From NCBI RefSeq assembly GCF_943192935.1, contig NZ_CALPCI010000005.1:1-64000 (forward strand): DNA of 64,000 nucleotides, given 5' to 3'. Of the stretch, positions 6,971-15,691 are shown in pieces. Source of the stretch: Limosilactobacillus caecicola. Lineage in GTDB: Bacteria > Bacillota > Bacilli > Lactobacillales > Lactobacillaceae. The number at the start of each line of letters is the position of its first letter. The first letter of the stretch is position 1. The position numbers and the translations under genes are program-made. Below the pieces are notes generated by a model that was not told the origin of the DNA, did no database searches, and worked only from the letters and a program-made list of their open reading frames with translations.

Positions 6971-9859
6971 CATTTCAGCGGCTGACTTAGTTTTACCCTT
7001 TAAACCATCTAAGGAAACCGCGATACTTTTGGCATTTTTAACGGCAGCCTTGGCTTGACGTTCAAGTTCCTTGGCCCCTTGTGAATAACTCATACCAAGT
7101 TGTGCCATCTCTTGCTTAATGGCGTCATTGCTTTCACCATTTGCCCTGGCCAACCTGATATATTGTGCGGCAGCTTTTGAGGTGTAGTCATTTAAAGTTT
7201 TCTCGTTCTGTTTTAATCCAGCCCGATATTCCTTATAGGTTAAATCACCCTTTTTATAGTGTTTACGCAAAATTTCATTTTGTTTGTTGTACTCATCCTG
7301 CATATTCTGAGTACTTTCGCGTAAATCACTCATGGCGTTGGTCCGTTGACGTCTCGTCATGTTCCTAACATCATTATTCAGAGCTGCTAATGCTGCTTTC
7401 CGCTTGTTCCCCGTAAGGTTCCACATCTTCAATTCATCATTCAGAATCTGTTGCTGATTATTTTGTAGCATGACACGTTGAGTGTCACTCAAATCAGAAA
7501 CATTCTTGTTAGATGTTTTTAGAATGGTGTTAGCTCGAACTCGTGCATTATCAGCATCTGTCAGAAGATCATTCATTGTCTTCTTTTCTTTTTCGGCGGC
7601 TGAAGTAACGGCAGCCGCAACTGATGGTGATAATCCTTTGGTAGAAGTCTTGAGATTGTCAAAGTGTTTTTTAGCACTTTGTTCCATCTGACTAAACTCA
7701 GTATCAAAATCATCGGCCATCTTTTTAGTTGAAGTATGACTAGCCACATCCATATCAGTTAAAGCGGACTGAATACCTGTTGAAGTGGTCTTCATCTTGC
7801 TCAGTGCCTTATCTGCAGCTGAACCAACATCGGACCCCCACCGATCAGTCCGTTGGGCAGACGCCACCGCTTGTTTACCCCATAGCTCCCAAACAGCAAC
7901 TCCGCCAACGATTGCAGCAGTTGCAACTCCAGCGGTTAAAGCTAACGTACTTAAGGAAACACTGGTAGCGGCAGTTGAAACACCAGTTGCCGTCATGGCT
8001 TTTCCAGTCGCGTCAACAATCGTTTTGGTGTTCCCAATGGCGCTACTAGTTGTATCAAAGGCTTTTTTAGCGGTCGAAACCTGACTACTGGTTGTTGCAA
8101 CGGTTTTACCGAACTTCATGGTTTCAAAGGAACCTTTAGAAAAGGCTGACTTCAAAACTTGCACACCGGTCGCTCCCATACCAAAAGCAGTTCTCGCTCG
8201 ACTAATTCCGCCGGCAACGCTAGCAAACTTTAAAGCTAAACCACCAACACCACTAGTCAGTTTACCGATCAGTAGTAGCAATGGACCAGCTCCGGCCGTA
8301 AATAAAACGGTAGAAGTGATCGCCTTTTTCATCGGATCTGGTAACTTACCAAACCCCTGTGCTAATTTAGATAAACCTTGTACCATCGGCGTAATCGTTG
8401 GTAAAACATTCTTGGCCATATCCATGCCGGCATTGGTTAGTGATTCCTTGAAAATCGCTAATTGAGCCTTGGGCGTATCCAGATTTCGCTTAGACAGGTC
8501 ACCGATATAATCACGCTTCCCGGCGTTGTTAACTTCTTTAGTCAATTCACGCAGTCGGTTAGCGTTCTCCGTTAAAATAGCCCCGGCTTGTTGACCGGTC
8601 GTGCCAAATAGGGCGTGGAAAATGTCGCTCTTCTCATGACCAGATAGGCCCTTCATATGCTTGTTCAATGTCGCAAAGATGTTCGACATTGACTTGAGCT
8701 TCCCGTTTTTGCCAATAAAATCCTTGGTGGTTAAGTTAATCTTAGACAGAGCCTTTTGCCCGTTGGCCGTTGGTGTAATCAGGGACTGAATAACCTTCCG
8801 CAACCCGGTACCAGCCTTATCAGCCTCCAACCCGTTGTTGGAAAGAATCCCCATTGCCGAAGCCGTTTCACCTAGTCCGAATCCAGCTTGGTGAGCTGTA
8901 GCACCAACATACGACATTCCTACTCCTAGTGATTGGAAGTCAGTTGATGTCGCATCCGCTGCGTACGCCAATTTATTTAACGTTTCCGCCGAACGCTCTT
9001 GCATCAGTCGAGCACTCTTCAAAGGTTTACCAGCTTTAGTCGTGGATAAACCAAAAGATTCCATAGTTTGAGAAGCAACTGTAATTACATCATTAAAGTC
9101 GTCTCCCGTTGCAATGGAAGCCTTCAATTCATTATTCATGACCCCGATAGCAGCTTTAGAAGTATAACCACGTTTGACCAGATCTTGATAGCCTTGGGCA
9201 ATCTTAATCTGACTAACCCCATACATATCAGAGTACTTGCGAGCATCAGATACCATACGTTTATACGAAGAAGAGGTTTCGGCTGCTGATTCTCCAGAAG
9301 TCCGAATAACGTTTTTCGTTCGGTTCATTTGATCCTGGAAATCAATCAGCTTTTTGGCTGAATACGTCAAACCGGCAGCAATCGGTGTAGTTAAGTAAGC
9401 CGTCATCCCTCGACCAACGTTCTGTACACTTGATCCAACTGTTGTTAAAGTATTTCCGAAATGTTGAGCACGACTAGCAGCTTGACCCCAACGACTAGCT
9501 TGAACGGTAATTTCCCGACTTAACGCTTGCATCCGCTGTTGTAAAACTTCAACTTGTGCTGAGGTTTTATTGTATTGATTAGCCGCATTAGCTCGCGCCC
9601 GATCGCTCTTAGTTGCATCATCCGCAATCGCTTTTGAACGTCGCATTTGTTCATTGTAATTACGCATTTGAGTAGTCATCGTTGCGTAGACCGCTCGCAT
9701 AGTCATCAGATTATTCTTTGAACTTTTTAGGGCTAAATCCTGCGCCCGTAGAGCACTGGCCGTTGCCCTAATTTCTGCCTTTAACACATTGTTAGATGCC
9801 TTAAAGGGGTTAATATCCAGACTGACCGTTGCTGCTAGATGTCCTAACGCTTGTGCCAT
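6752..9859 (-). CDS. Tape measure protein, N-terminal part (ends at frameshift)
   Basis: 1035 residues. It begins with the TP901-type start (MAQALGHLAATVSLDINPFKASNNVLKAEI), coiled-coil segments around residues 20-110, and the conserved core with NRTKNVIRTSGESAAETSS, LAYAADATSTDFQSLGVGMSYVG and the HALFGTTGQQAGAI motif near residue 420. Hydrophobic segments occur around residues 510-545 and 640-660. The protein sets tail length and moves with DNA at ejection. The frame stops at KNFM just after the third 30-residue repeat, while the next repeat continues in frame -1. The full gene (5319-9859) would encode about 1513 residues. Confidence 0.85.
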   Translation of the reverse strand: MAQALGHLAATVSLDINPFKASNNVLKAEIRATASALRAQDLALKSSKNNLMTMRAVYATMTTQMRNYNEQMRRSKAIADDATKSDRARANAANQYNKTSAQVEVLQQRMQALSREITVQASRWGQAASRAQHFGNTLTTVGSSVQNVGRGMTAYLTTPIAAGLTYSAKKLIDFQDQMNRTKNVIRTSGESAAETSSSYKRMVSDARKYSDMYGVSQIKIAQGYQDLVKRGYTSKAAIGVMNNELKASIATGDDFNDVITVASQTMESFGLSTTKAGKPLKSARLMQERSAETLNKLAYAADATSTDFQSLGVGMSYVGATAHQAGFGLGETASAMGILSNNGLEADKAGTGLRKVIQSLITPTANGQKALSKINLTTKDFIGKNGKLKSMSNIFATLNKHMKGLSGHEKSDIFHALFGTTGQQAGAILTENANRLRELTKEVNNAGKRDYIGDLSKRNLDTPKAQLAIFKESLTNAGMDMAKNVLPTITPMVQGLSKLAQGFGKLPDPMKKAITSTVLFTAGAGPLLLLIGKLTSGVGGLALKFASVAGGISRARTAFGMGATGVQVLKSAFSKGSFETMKFGKTVATTSSQVSTAKKAFDTTSSAIGNTKTIVDATGKAMTATGVSTAATSVSLSTLALTAGVATAAIVGGVAVWELWGKQAVASAQRTDRWGSDVGSAADKALSKMKTTSTGIQSALTDMDVASHTSTKKMADDFDTEFSQMEQSAKKHFDNLKTSTKGLSPSVAAAVTSAAEKEKKTMNDLLTDADNARVRANTILKTSNKNVSDLSDTQRVMLQNNQQQILNDELKMWNLTGNKRKAALAALNNDVRNMTRRQRTNAMSDLRESTQNMQDEYNKQNEILRKHYKKGDLTYKEYRAGLKQNEKTLNDYTSKAAAQYIRLARANGESNDAIKQEMAQLGMSYSQGAKELERQAKAAVKNAKSIAVSLDGLKGKTKSAAEMWNNLVFDPKTGKVRTNAQEEVNNAVNSSKQWNQIKLLAKKGKLSTNAGKMVAAALVANGKWDSMSWQEKNFM

Positions 9860-9877
9860 TTAATTTCCTCCTTTCCG

Positions 9878-10063
9878 CTAGAATAAGAATGGGAACGCCT
9901 TATCAATGGTGGTAGTCCTTTCTTCAAAGACATAATTCATTAACTGTAAATCGTTTAGCGTCAATTTACTTATTTCATTCCACTTATAACCCGCTTTTAA
10001 TTGTTTCTTGATGTAATCCGCCAATTGATTGATAGCGTCATCAACCATTTCGACGGTTACTTT
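9878..10063 (-). CDS. Tail assembly chaperone T extension, read by -1 frameshift
   Basis: This is the second frame of the tail chaperone. It enters from the gpG frame through a -1 slip at 10061-10069 and reads through VTVEMVDDAINQLADYIKKQ to a TAG at 9878-9880. The fusion gpGT would span 9878-10416, about 180 residues. By analogy with phage lambda G and GT, gpG coats the tape measure protein and the T domain recruits tail tube subunits. An ATG at 10047 exists in this frame but lacks a strong ribosome site, so frameshifting is the better explanation. It lies directly upstream of the tape measure gene. Confidence 0.8.
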   Translation of the reverse strand, partial: KVTVEMVDDAINQLADYIKKQLKAGYKWNEISKLTLNDLQLMNYVFEERTTTIDKAFPFLF

Positions 10064-10416
10064 TTTGGGGTTTTGCCTTTAACCTCCGGTTTATCTTCAT
10101 CACCATAGTTAACAGTCAGTCCCAACGTAGCTGCGACCCCTTCTTCAATTTGATTTAAACCATCAATTGAGGCACAGCCCTTCAAAATATCGTCTGGGGT
10201 CAGACCATTTCCCCAGAAACGTGCGGCAAAATCTGCTAACAACTTAATGCGCCGATCATTTTGTGCATCAGTTGGTCCTAGTTTCGGGTTACCGTACATT
10301 TCGGTCTCTTGACGTTGAACCTTCAACGCATCCATTAAATTTTCAAGCATGGGAGATTCCGTCCTGGTGTAGGTCGCTTCTTTACCCTTCAAACTCACTT
10401 TTAATTGCAGTGGCAT
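10057..10416 (-). CDS. Tail assembly chaperone gpG
   Basis: 119 residues beginning MPLQLKVSLKGKEATYTRTE; mostly helical with an acidic-then-basic end (KPEVKGKTPKK). The position between the major tail protein and the tape measure gene, the size, and the slippery end are all typical of gpG-type chaperones, which keep the tape measure protein extended during tail assembly. The last codons form the frameshift site. The start has TAGGAGGATATAACG upstream. Confidence 0.8.
   Translation of the reverse strand: MPLQLKVSLKGKEATYTRTESPMLENLMDALKVQRQETEMYGNPKLGPTDAQNDRRIKLLADFAARFWGNGLTPDDILKGCASIDGLNQIEEGVAATLGLTVNYGDEDKPEVKGKTPKK
10060..10070 (-). other. Programmed -1 frameshift site, two overlapping slippery heptamers
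   Basis: On the minus strand the gpG frame reads ACC CCA AAA AAG TAA. This holds C CCA AAA and A AAA AAG, both canonical X XXY YYZ slip sites, immediately before the gpG stop. Slipping at either one enters the T frame. Confidence 0.85.
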
Positions 10417-10467
10417 CGTTATATCCTCCTATCGTTTCACTTCGCTCGTCTCTGTTGTAATCATTGG

Positions 10468-11091
10468 TTATTGTTGAACCTTGTTATCCGTGTGGTCTGG
10501 TGCATCAGTTGGCGTAGTAACTGGTGCGTCTTCACCAAAAACCATCTTATGGAACTTTTCAAAATCAAAGTCTTCATTATCTTCCCGACCAATCAGCAAG
10601 ATAACTCCGTTGTCAGCGTCACCGCGTGGAACAAAGTTACCTTCGATCTCATCGGCTTCTGGATCAGGTGCCCCGTCTTGGGTCTTGGTTGAAATGCCTG
10701 GCAATGCAAACATTCCCTTGGTAAGACCTACCCAGCAATGCTTACCGTTAGAAATCTTAGTTCGGAACAAGGTGGCCACGTAATTTGGTGTGAAGTTCTT
10801 AGTGTAAACTTCCGTACCATCTTTCAGTTCAACCCCGTAAAGGTCCTTCTTCATGATGGAATCGACATCGTAAAGGTTGATAGTTTCCTTTGCTTCGGTA
10901 ATTCCACCGGAAAGAATTAAGTAAGGGCCGTCATCGGCAGCTAAGGTCTTCAATTCGTTAGTCAGCGTTAACTTAACTTCCTTTAAACCTGTAACCTTGC
11001 GTGTGTCAGCAATCTTTTCTTTATCGTCTAAGACTCCGTATTCAAAGTTTGAAGCCCCAAACTTAGCAACTTTAGCGTTTGGTGTTCCCAT
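10468..11091 (-). CDS. Major tail tube protein
   Basis: 207 residues. It begins MGTPNAKVAKFGASNFEYGVL and is beta-rich throughout (KEVKLTLTNELKTLAADDGP, GVELKDGTEVYTKNFTPNYV), as in the phi13-type and related major tail proteins that stack as rings to form the siphovirus tube. The acidic Thr/Pro-rich tail (TTPTDAPDHTDNKVQQ) is a common exposed end. It sits between the tail terminator and the tail chaperone, the standard order. Confidence 0.85.
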   Translation of the reverse strand: MGTPNAKVAKFGASNFEYGVLDDKEKIADTRKVTGLKEVKLTLTNELKTLAADDGPYLILSGGITEAKETINLYDVDSIMKKDLYGVELKDGTEVYTKNFTPNYVATLFRTKISNGKHCWVGLTKGMFALPGISTKTQDGAPDPEADEIEGNFVPRGDADNGVILLIGREDNEDFDFEKFHKMVFGEDAPVTTPTDAPDHTDNKVQQ

Positions 11092-11093
11092 TT

Positions 11094-11510
11094 TTAATCC
11101 TCCTTCATTTCAAACCCTTCAAAATTGGCAGTCACCATTAAGCAACCGTCTAAGTCTGGATCCGGATAGCGGTTCTTGTAATACCGTTCAAACCCATTGC
11201 TATGTAGGGTTTCATAAATCATCTTTTGTAAATGCTCAATATAGCGCATCTGCGAATTACGTACCCAAAAATCAACTTGTACACGTGAATAACTAAAAAA
11301 GCGAGCATCATCACTGTAAACTGCGCTATCTCCCGGTATGGGGGTTACGCGAATCCACGGTGCAGAACTCGCTTTAATAAATTCATCTTTTGGCGTCCCA
11401 GTAAAGACCGGATCATAGCTTAATTTAGTTTGCCGTAATTCAGCCATCTTTTGCATTAATTCATGGTTACTCAGCAGATAATTTGCTACTTCAACTTCCG
11501 GTAGACTCAT
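11094..11510 (-). CDS. Tail terminator/completion protein (DUF806-like)
   Basis: 138 residues: MSLPEVEVANYLLSNHELM, then APWIRVTPIPGDSAVYSDDA and FFSYSRVQVDFWVRN, a pattern of the small proteins that cap the tail and join it to the head. It overlaps the HK97 gp10-like gene by ATGA and is followed 2 bp later by the tail tube gene. The role is from family resemblance and position. Confidence 0.75.
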   Translation of the reverse strand: MSLPEVEVANYLLSNHELMQKMAELRQTKLSYDPVFTGTPKDEFIKASSAPWIRVTPIPGDSAVYSDDARFFSYSRVQVDFWVRNSQMRYIEHLQKMIYETLHSNGFERYYKNRYPDPDLDGCLMVTANFEGFEMKED

Positions 11511-11878
11511 ACCCGTAAATCCTCCACAAATTTTTGCAAAACTGCAGTTTTAGCTTGTTCTTGTGATTTTTCAACAAAATGTTGTGGCCGTTGCTTGGCG
11601 GTACCAGAATTAGGAAAGTGAGTAATCCATCCTTTTTCTTTGTCGTAACCTACATCAACCGAATATTCGCCACCTGCAGTCTTTAAATTACCTAACTTGG
11701 TATGCTGAGCTAACGGTGTCATTCCTGAGTGATCAACAGGCGACACCGGGGTATTCTCTTTTAAGCGATCATGAAAGATCTTAGCCCCATCACGCGTTGC
11801 TTTACGAGCTTTTCGTTCTTCCGTTTTGCCTAGGCGTTCCAAATTAGCAATTAGTTCAGCTTCACCCATTACCGCCAT
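11507..11878 (-). CDS. HK97 gp10-like head-tail component
   Basis: 123 residues from the ATG at 11878, which follows AGGAGG by nine bases; an upstream in-frame start at 11953 would overlap the previous gene deeply and has no ribosome site. Features are an N-terminal helix (GEAELIANLERLGKTEERKA), then ENTPVSPVDHSGMTPLAQH and HFPNSGTAKQRPQHFVEKS, characteristic of the gp10-like connector/tail family. It sits between the head closure and tail terminator genes. Confidence 0.8.
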   Translation of the reverse strand: MAVMGEAELIANLERLGKTEERKARKATRDGAKIFHDRLKENTPVSPVDHSGMTPLAQHTKLGNLKTAGGEYSVDVGYDKEKGWITHFPNSGTAKQRPQHFVEKSQEQAKTAVLQKFVEDLRV

Positions 11879-12215
11879 CGTGAACCACCTCCTGCGTAGA
11901 AATCTTAGATAAATCTCGCGTCTTATAGTCAGGATCCATCCCCGTAATTTCATACCATTTATCTCGCCATTTAATCAGCCAATTTGGTTGAATGACTTTT
12001 GGTAATTTAAAAGCAACTAAAAAAGTCGGCGATTCTTTACGAAACCCGACCTGTGAACCGTTATTAACAAATTCCCGAATAGGTAATTTTGGTACTTCGG
12101 CCCAACATGAGAATTCTTCAACTGGACTAGCATCAGTTGGTTGGCGCGTTTCAGGATCAACACCTGGATCAACTGAATAAAAAGTGATGCGTTCAGTCAT
12201 GTTTTTAATTTTCAC
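11862..12215 (-). CDS. Head-tail adaptor/head closure protein
   Basis: 117 residues from a GTG at 12215 (GAGGT eight bases upstream); the ATG six codons in lacks such a site. The sequence MTERITFYSVDP, SCWAEVPKLPIREF, FKLPKVIQPNWLIKWRDKWYEITGMDPD is the standard small beta-barrel head closure protein of siphoviruses. It overlaps the neighbours on both sides, indicating translational coupling. Confidence 0.8.
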   Translation of the reverse strand: MKIKNMTERITFYSVDPGVDPETRQPTDASPVEEFSCWAEVPKLPIREFVNNGSQVGFRKESPTFLVAFKLPKVIQPNWLIKWRDKWYEITGMDPDYKTRDLSKISTQEVVHDGGNG

Positions 12216-12525
12216 GATTACTTACCTCACTTCTTAATTGATTAATCAGTCCATCGATACCTGACGTTAGTTCCGGACGGTAGTTGTCTGCCGACAAGCC
12301 ACGCTCATAGTAGTCTTCTTTAACCTGTTTCATCACAGCAATTTTAAAACGTGGATCATCATCAAAGTCACTTGGCTTCTTATCTTGATCAATGGCATTA
12401 GTAATCATTATTGCTGCAGCATTAGCCATGATAATAATGATTTCATCATCAAAATCTTGATCCACTTTGCAGTAATTTTTTAGGTTATCTAAAAAATTAT
12501 CATCCGCAAATTGTAACTTAGCCAT
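12205..12525 (-). CDS. Head-tail connector (gp6-like adaptor)
   Basis: 106 residues, all-helical: FADDNFLDNLKNYCKVDQDFD, then MANAAAIMITNAID and VMKQVKEDYYERGLS. This is the gp6-like/DNA-packaging family that binds under the portal. The ATG overlaps the upstream stop as TAATG. Called from family pattern plus position directly after the capsid. Confidence 0.8.
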   Translation of the reverse strand: MAKLQFADDNFLDNLKNYCKVDQDFDDEIIIIMANAAAIMITNAIDQDKKPSDFDDDPRFKIAVMKQVKEDYYERGLSADNYRPELTSGIDGLINQLRSEVSNREN

Positions 12526-12683
12526 TAGTTATCACCTACCAACTTCAAAAGATCATCTTTTAATGCGTTGGCTGGATAACTAACCCCTTTTTGATCTAGA
12601 TAACGTTTAATTTCGTCCACTGTATTAGCGGACGTTGGCTTATTGTCAGTTTCGCCCGCTCCGTTATTGTCGGGCGTAGTTAT
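12525..12683 (-). CDS. HeH/LEM-type extension of the capsid, probable -1 frameshift product
   Basis: This open stretch follows the capsid stop in the -1 frame and has no ATG, GTG or TTG near its beginning; the only GTG, at codon 23, would leave just 31 residues. It reads ITTPDNNGAGETDNKPTSAN and then VDEIKRYLDQKGVSYPANAL KDDLLKLVGDN (31 residues in all from the Val), a HeH/LEM-like SAP-type helical motif often found next to phage capsid genes. It begins exactly where a -1 slip on the last capsid Lys codon (AAA before TAA) would enter, so I interpret it as a C-terminal extension of part of the capsid subunits, as described for Lactobacillus phage A2. Confidence 0.6.
   Translation of the reverse strand: MTTPDNNGAGETDNKPTSANTVDEIKRYLDQKGVSYPANALKDDLLKLVGDN
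12653..12676 (-). other. Stem-loop downstream of capsid stop, possible frameshift stimulator
   Basis: On the minus strand CGCCCG pairs perfectly with CGGGCG across a 12-base loop. The stem starts six bases after the final AAA codon, the spacing usual for stimulators of -1 frameshifting. Confidence 0.55.
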
Positions 12684-13831
12684 TTTGACGCTGGAGCTGC
12701 CGATAATGGAACAGTAACAAAATAACCAGCATTTTCATCAGCCTTCTTTACATCCAAACGGAGAACCGCTTGAAGATATTGACCATAAACATCATTATCA
12801 ACCCATCGCACTTGCAGGTCTTTCCGATTAGCTAAAATAACTGCACGGTATGGATCACCAACGAACGCATGAGCTTCACCTTTTTCTCCAAATAAATCAT
12901 CTTCAACTACAGCAACATTAATTCCCGAGACTGCCTTACCAGATGGGCTAGAAATACTATCTTGGAGCAAATAACGTCCATTTTTATCTTTCAGTGTATC
13001 AAGCCAGTTGTAAAAACTTTGACTGGCAATAATCATCTTATTGTAAGCAACATCTAAATTAACATTCCAAATTTTCTTTAAGTCATCAATTGCATTAGAG
13101 CCATCAACATTCTTTTCAGTAAATCCCTTCAGAATCGCGGAAATAGCTGCATTCTTTGTGTTTAATGATTGTTCTTTTGCATTTCGGGCAACTAATCCAG
13201 TTAAATCAATTGCAGAATCATCAATTGATTCTTGTGAAATAGGAATTGCCCCACGATAAGTCGCAATTTTCCAAGCTACCTCAAGAAATTCAGGTTTTTG
13301 GAGATCAGGATTCTTTGTAAGTTCTTCCACAGTATGCATTTGGGCGGTTGCTTTTTTAAGAATTGGATAACTGCCAGAAGCAGTCGTAGCGTTAAAAACT
13401 TGGACAAATTGGCTAAGATCCGTTACTGTTTTAATTTCATTTTCGGGATTATAAATGATTGATTCAGGAATAGTAACACTTGCGTCTGAAGAAGTAATCC
13501 CACTAGTACCATCACGCATTTCTTGATGAAGGTAAGCATTGAAATTGCGTTTCTCTTCGTTTTCGTCTTCGGTATTTTTAGCACGCTTATGAGAATCTGG
13601 AGCTGGAGTACCTTGAGCTGCCTTACGGTAAAGCTTAAGATCGTCCTCAATACTTCGAACTTCTTTTTCAGCAGTGTCAATTTCAGAACGCAAGGACTTG
13701 GCACGTGTTAAGTCCTCATCAGTTGCGTCCTCATTTGAAAGTAATTGCCGCATTTCATTAGTTTTCTCGTTAATTAATGCTCGCTTACCTTCTTTTTGTG
13801 CAAGCAATTCTTCAATTTTTTCTCGAAACAT
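12680..13831 (-). CDS. Major capsid protein, HK97 fold
   Basis: 383 residues. Residues 1-~95 form a charged coiled-coil delta/scaffolding domain (KIEELLAQKEGKRALINEKT) normally removed by the prohead protease; the cut is likely near NFNAYLHQEM (residue ~98). The rest is the HK97 capsid core: IPESIIYNPENEIKTVTDLS, ISQESIDDSAIDLTG and FVGDPYRAVILANR. It sits directly after the protease. The last codons are GCG TCA AAA TAA, followed by a stem-loop and an open -1 frame. Confidence 0.92.
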   Translation of the reverse strand: MFREKIEELLAQKEGKRALINEKTNEMRQLLSNEDATDEDLTRAKSLRSEIDTAEKEVRSIEDDLKLYRKAAQGTPAPDSHKRAKNTEDENEEKRNFNAYLHQEMRDGTSGITSSDASVTIPESIIYNPENEIKTVTDLSQFVQVFNATTASGSYPILKKATAQMHTVEELTKNPDLQKPEFLEVAWKIATYRGAIPISQESIDDSAIDLTGLVARNAKEQSLNTKNAAISAILKGFTEKNVDGSNAIDDLKKIWNVNLDVAYNKMIIASQSFYNWLDTLKDKNGRYLLQDSISSPSGKAVSGINVAVVEDDLFGEKGEAHAFVGDPYRAVILANRKDLQVRWVDNDVYGQYLQAVLRLDVKKADENAGYFVTVPLSAAPASK

Positions 13832-14488
13832 TTAATTTCCTCCTTCAATTGTCTTTAATAATTCTTGTCGTTCTAATTCACGCAACATTTTCTGCCGCTC
13901 AGCTTGGATAGCCGCTTTATCATCCCGTGATTGCATCCGTTTAACAATATCCATTGACCGTTGGCCAACTTTGGCTTCTGTATCTGGATAAGCAGGCGTA
14001 GTAACCACAGAAACATCATATAAATGGTCGATTTGACGAATTGTTCGTTCATAATCAACTCCATCACGCGTTGAATCTACCCAGTCTTGGGCATCATCGT
14101 TATCAGGCACGGTAAATGCAAAACTACATTGGTTAATCACTCCGGCCTTGATATTCGTAATTAAGTCCCGTGCAAATGAAGTATCTGTTGGCTTTACTCT
14201 GAATTTAAGCCCCGTCCTGTCTGGGGTTAGCGTTAAATTAACTCCCGACCGACCTAAGACTTGGTTTTGGTCATGATTGATCGTTGCAACAACGTTGGAC
14301 ATATCAGTCTTATCCAAAGCCCCCGGTGCGATATGCTCTACAAAACGAACAAAACCGCCCAAAACTTCGGACGGTTTGTCATATTTAAACGCATATCCTT
14401 CAATTACCGGTTCATCATCGTCATCCGTTACCGCTCTCATTTGAATCGGCATCGTCACTTGACGAGTTTCCAAATCGCTTGTCGTCAT
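13832..14488 (-). CDS. HK97-family prohead protease
   Basis: 218 residues from the ATG at 14488 (GGGAGG upstream). The catalytic pair is visible: His72 in NHDQNQVLGR and Ser122 in INQCSFAF, with the downstream Asp/Tyr-rich segment YDVSVVTTPAYPDTEA. It cleaves the capsid delta domain during prohead maturation. It overlaps the portal gene 3' end by 68 bases and abuts the capsid gene. Confidence 0.9.
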   Translation of the reverse strand: MTTSDLETRQVTMPIQMRAVTDDDDEPVIEGYAFKYDKPSEVLGGFVRFVEHIAPGALDKTDMSNVVATINHDQNQVLGRSGVNLTLTPDRTGLKFRVKPTDTSFARDLITNIKAGVINQCSFAFTVPDNDDAQDWVDSTRDGVDYERTIRQIDHLYDVSVVTTPAYPDTEAKVGQRSMDIVKRMQSRDDKAAIQAERQKMLRELERQELLKTIEGGN

Positions 14489-15686
14489 GATTCTCACCTC
14501 CCTTCGCTGATGTCTGAGCTTGATATTCTTCCTTTTTGTCCATGAACACTGTATTCAAGGTTGATTGGAACCTATCTAGATCAGGATCATCAGACTTAAC
14601 CATTCCAGAAAGAACCCGGCCTTCGTTTGGTGTAATGATGTTGTTCGTTACACCTTTTTGAACGTCATCCATTGACATGCCAGTTTCTTTCCGAGTATCA
14701 AACTCAATATGGCAATGGTGACGTTGACGGTCACTTAGCATGGTCATTTCTAGGTTGCTGGCAATTGGTTTAAAGTAATATGGCAAGTCCGAACGGATAA
14801 AATCTTCATTTAGTTGTTTAATCGACTGATTTGGACTATTAACCGCCAACTTATAAGCCGGAATGTGTAATGCTTTGGCAATTTGCGATGTCGAGTAGTT
14901 GTTGCTATTGATTAGTTGCAACACATTTGTATCAATTTCAATTGGTGAATATTCAAAGGTATCATCAGTAACAATCGGGCTACCGGCGTTACTATTCGCT
15001 TGCGCAAATTCAAACGCTTCACGGGTTTCCCGTCTCGCTTGTGGTGATAGCTTACCTTTGGCTTTCAAAATTCCACCTTTTAAACCAGATTTAAAAAATC
15101 TCCGGAGCGTATGAATACCGTCTTCCTGTAAACCAATTTCATCTTTTAATGACAAAAGCGGCGAACGACCATGTACACCATCATAAGTGAAAAACATAAA
15201 ATGAATGACATCACTTGCTGGGCAAACAATAGTTCGACTCTGACCTTTTAAGTTAACCGGCGTGAATTCATATTTGATATCATTTAAGTCAGAATCATCA
15301 ATGTAAGTTTGTGACGTTGGGTAATACTGCAGGTCAAGCGGCACCTTCGTAATAGGGTCACGAATAATTCGCGTAAAGCCATCACCAGTCAGAATTGCGT
15401 TAACCGTCATAATAAAGCGCCAATGATACGCCGAAAGCATGTCATTAGGGTGTTTGTTTAACAGATAATCGACATCTTTAATGGTCTTCACTTCGTTCTT
15501 ATCATCATCCAGGACGACCAGCGGGAACCGGGCAACGTTACTGGCAACATGCGAAACAGCGGCCAAAATATCGGAATTTTGCAATGCTCCGATCCCCACA
15601 TAGCCACCAAGATTACTGTAGCCCGGTATAATGCCTTGACTAATATAATCTTCCGCCCAATCACGTTTTTCTGTATGAAATAACAA
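14421..15686 (-). CDS. Portal protein, HK97 family
   Basis: 421 residues from a TTG at 15686 with AAGGAGGTGA upstream, part of which forms the end of the preceding small gene. Family marks include NPNDMLSAYHWRFIMTVNAI, GDGFTRIIRDP, DVIHFMFFTYDGVHGRSPL and PAYKLAVNSPNQSIKQLNED. The dodecameric portal is the DNA entry channel and binds the terminase. A Ser/Asp-rich C-terminal tail overlaps the protease gene. Confidence 0.92.
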   Translation of the reverse strand: MLFHTEKRDWAEDYISQGIIPGYSNLGGYVGIGALQNSDILAAVSHVASNVARFPLVVLDDDKNEVKTIKDVDYLLNKHPNDMLSAYHWRFIMTVNAILTGDGFTRIIRDPITKVPLDLQYYPTSQTYIDDSDLNDIKYEFTPVNLKGQSRTIVCPASDVIHFMFFTYDGVHGRSPLLSLKDEIGLQEDGIHTLRRFFKSGLKGGILKAKGKLSPQARRETREAFEFAQANSNAGSPIVTDDTFEYSPIEIDTNVLQLINSNNYSTSQIAKALHIPAYKLAVNSPNQSIKQLNEDFIRSDLPYYFKPIASNLEMTMLSDRQRHHCHIEFDTRKETGMSMDDVQKGVTNNIITPNEGRVLSGMVKSDDPDLDRFQSTLNTVFMDKKEEYQAQTSAKGGENHDDKRFGNSSSDDADSNESGNG

Positions 15687-15691
15687 CTAAT

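Noticed and set aside
8118-8465. Open frames on the plus strand inside the tape measure gene
   Set aside because: Antisense shadows of an Ala/Thr-rich coding sequence without ribosome sites.
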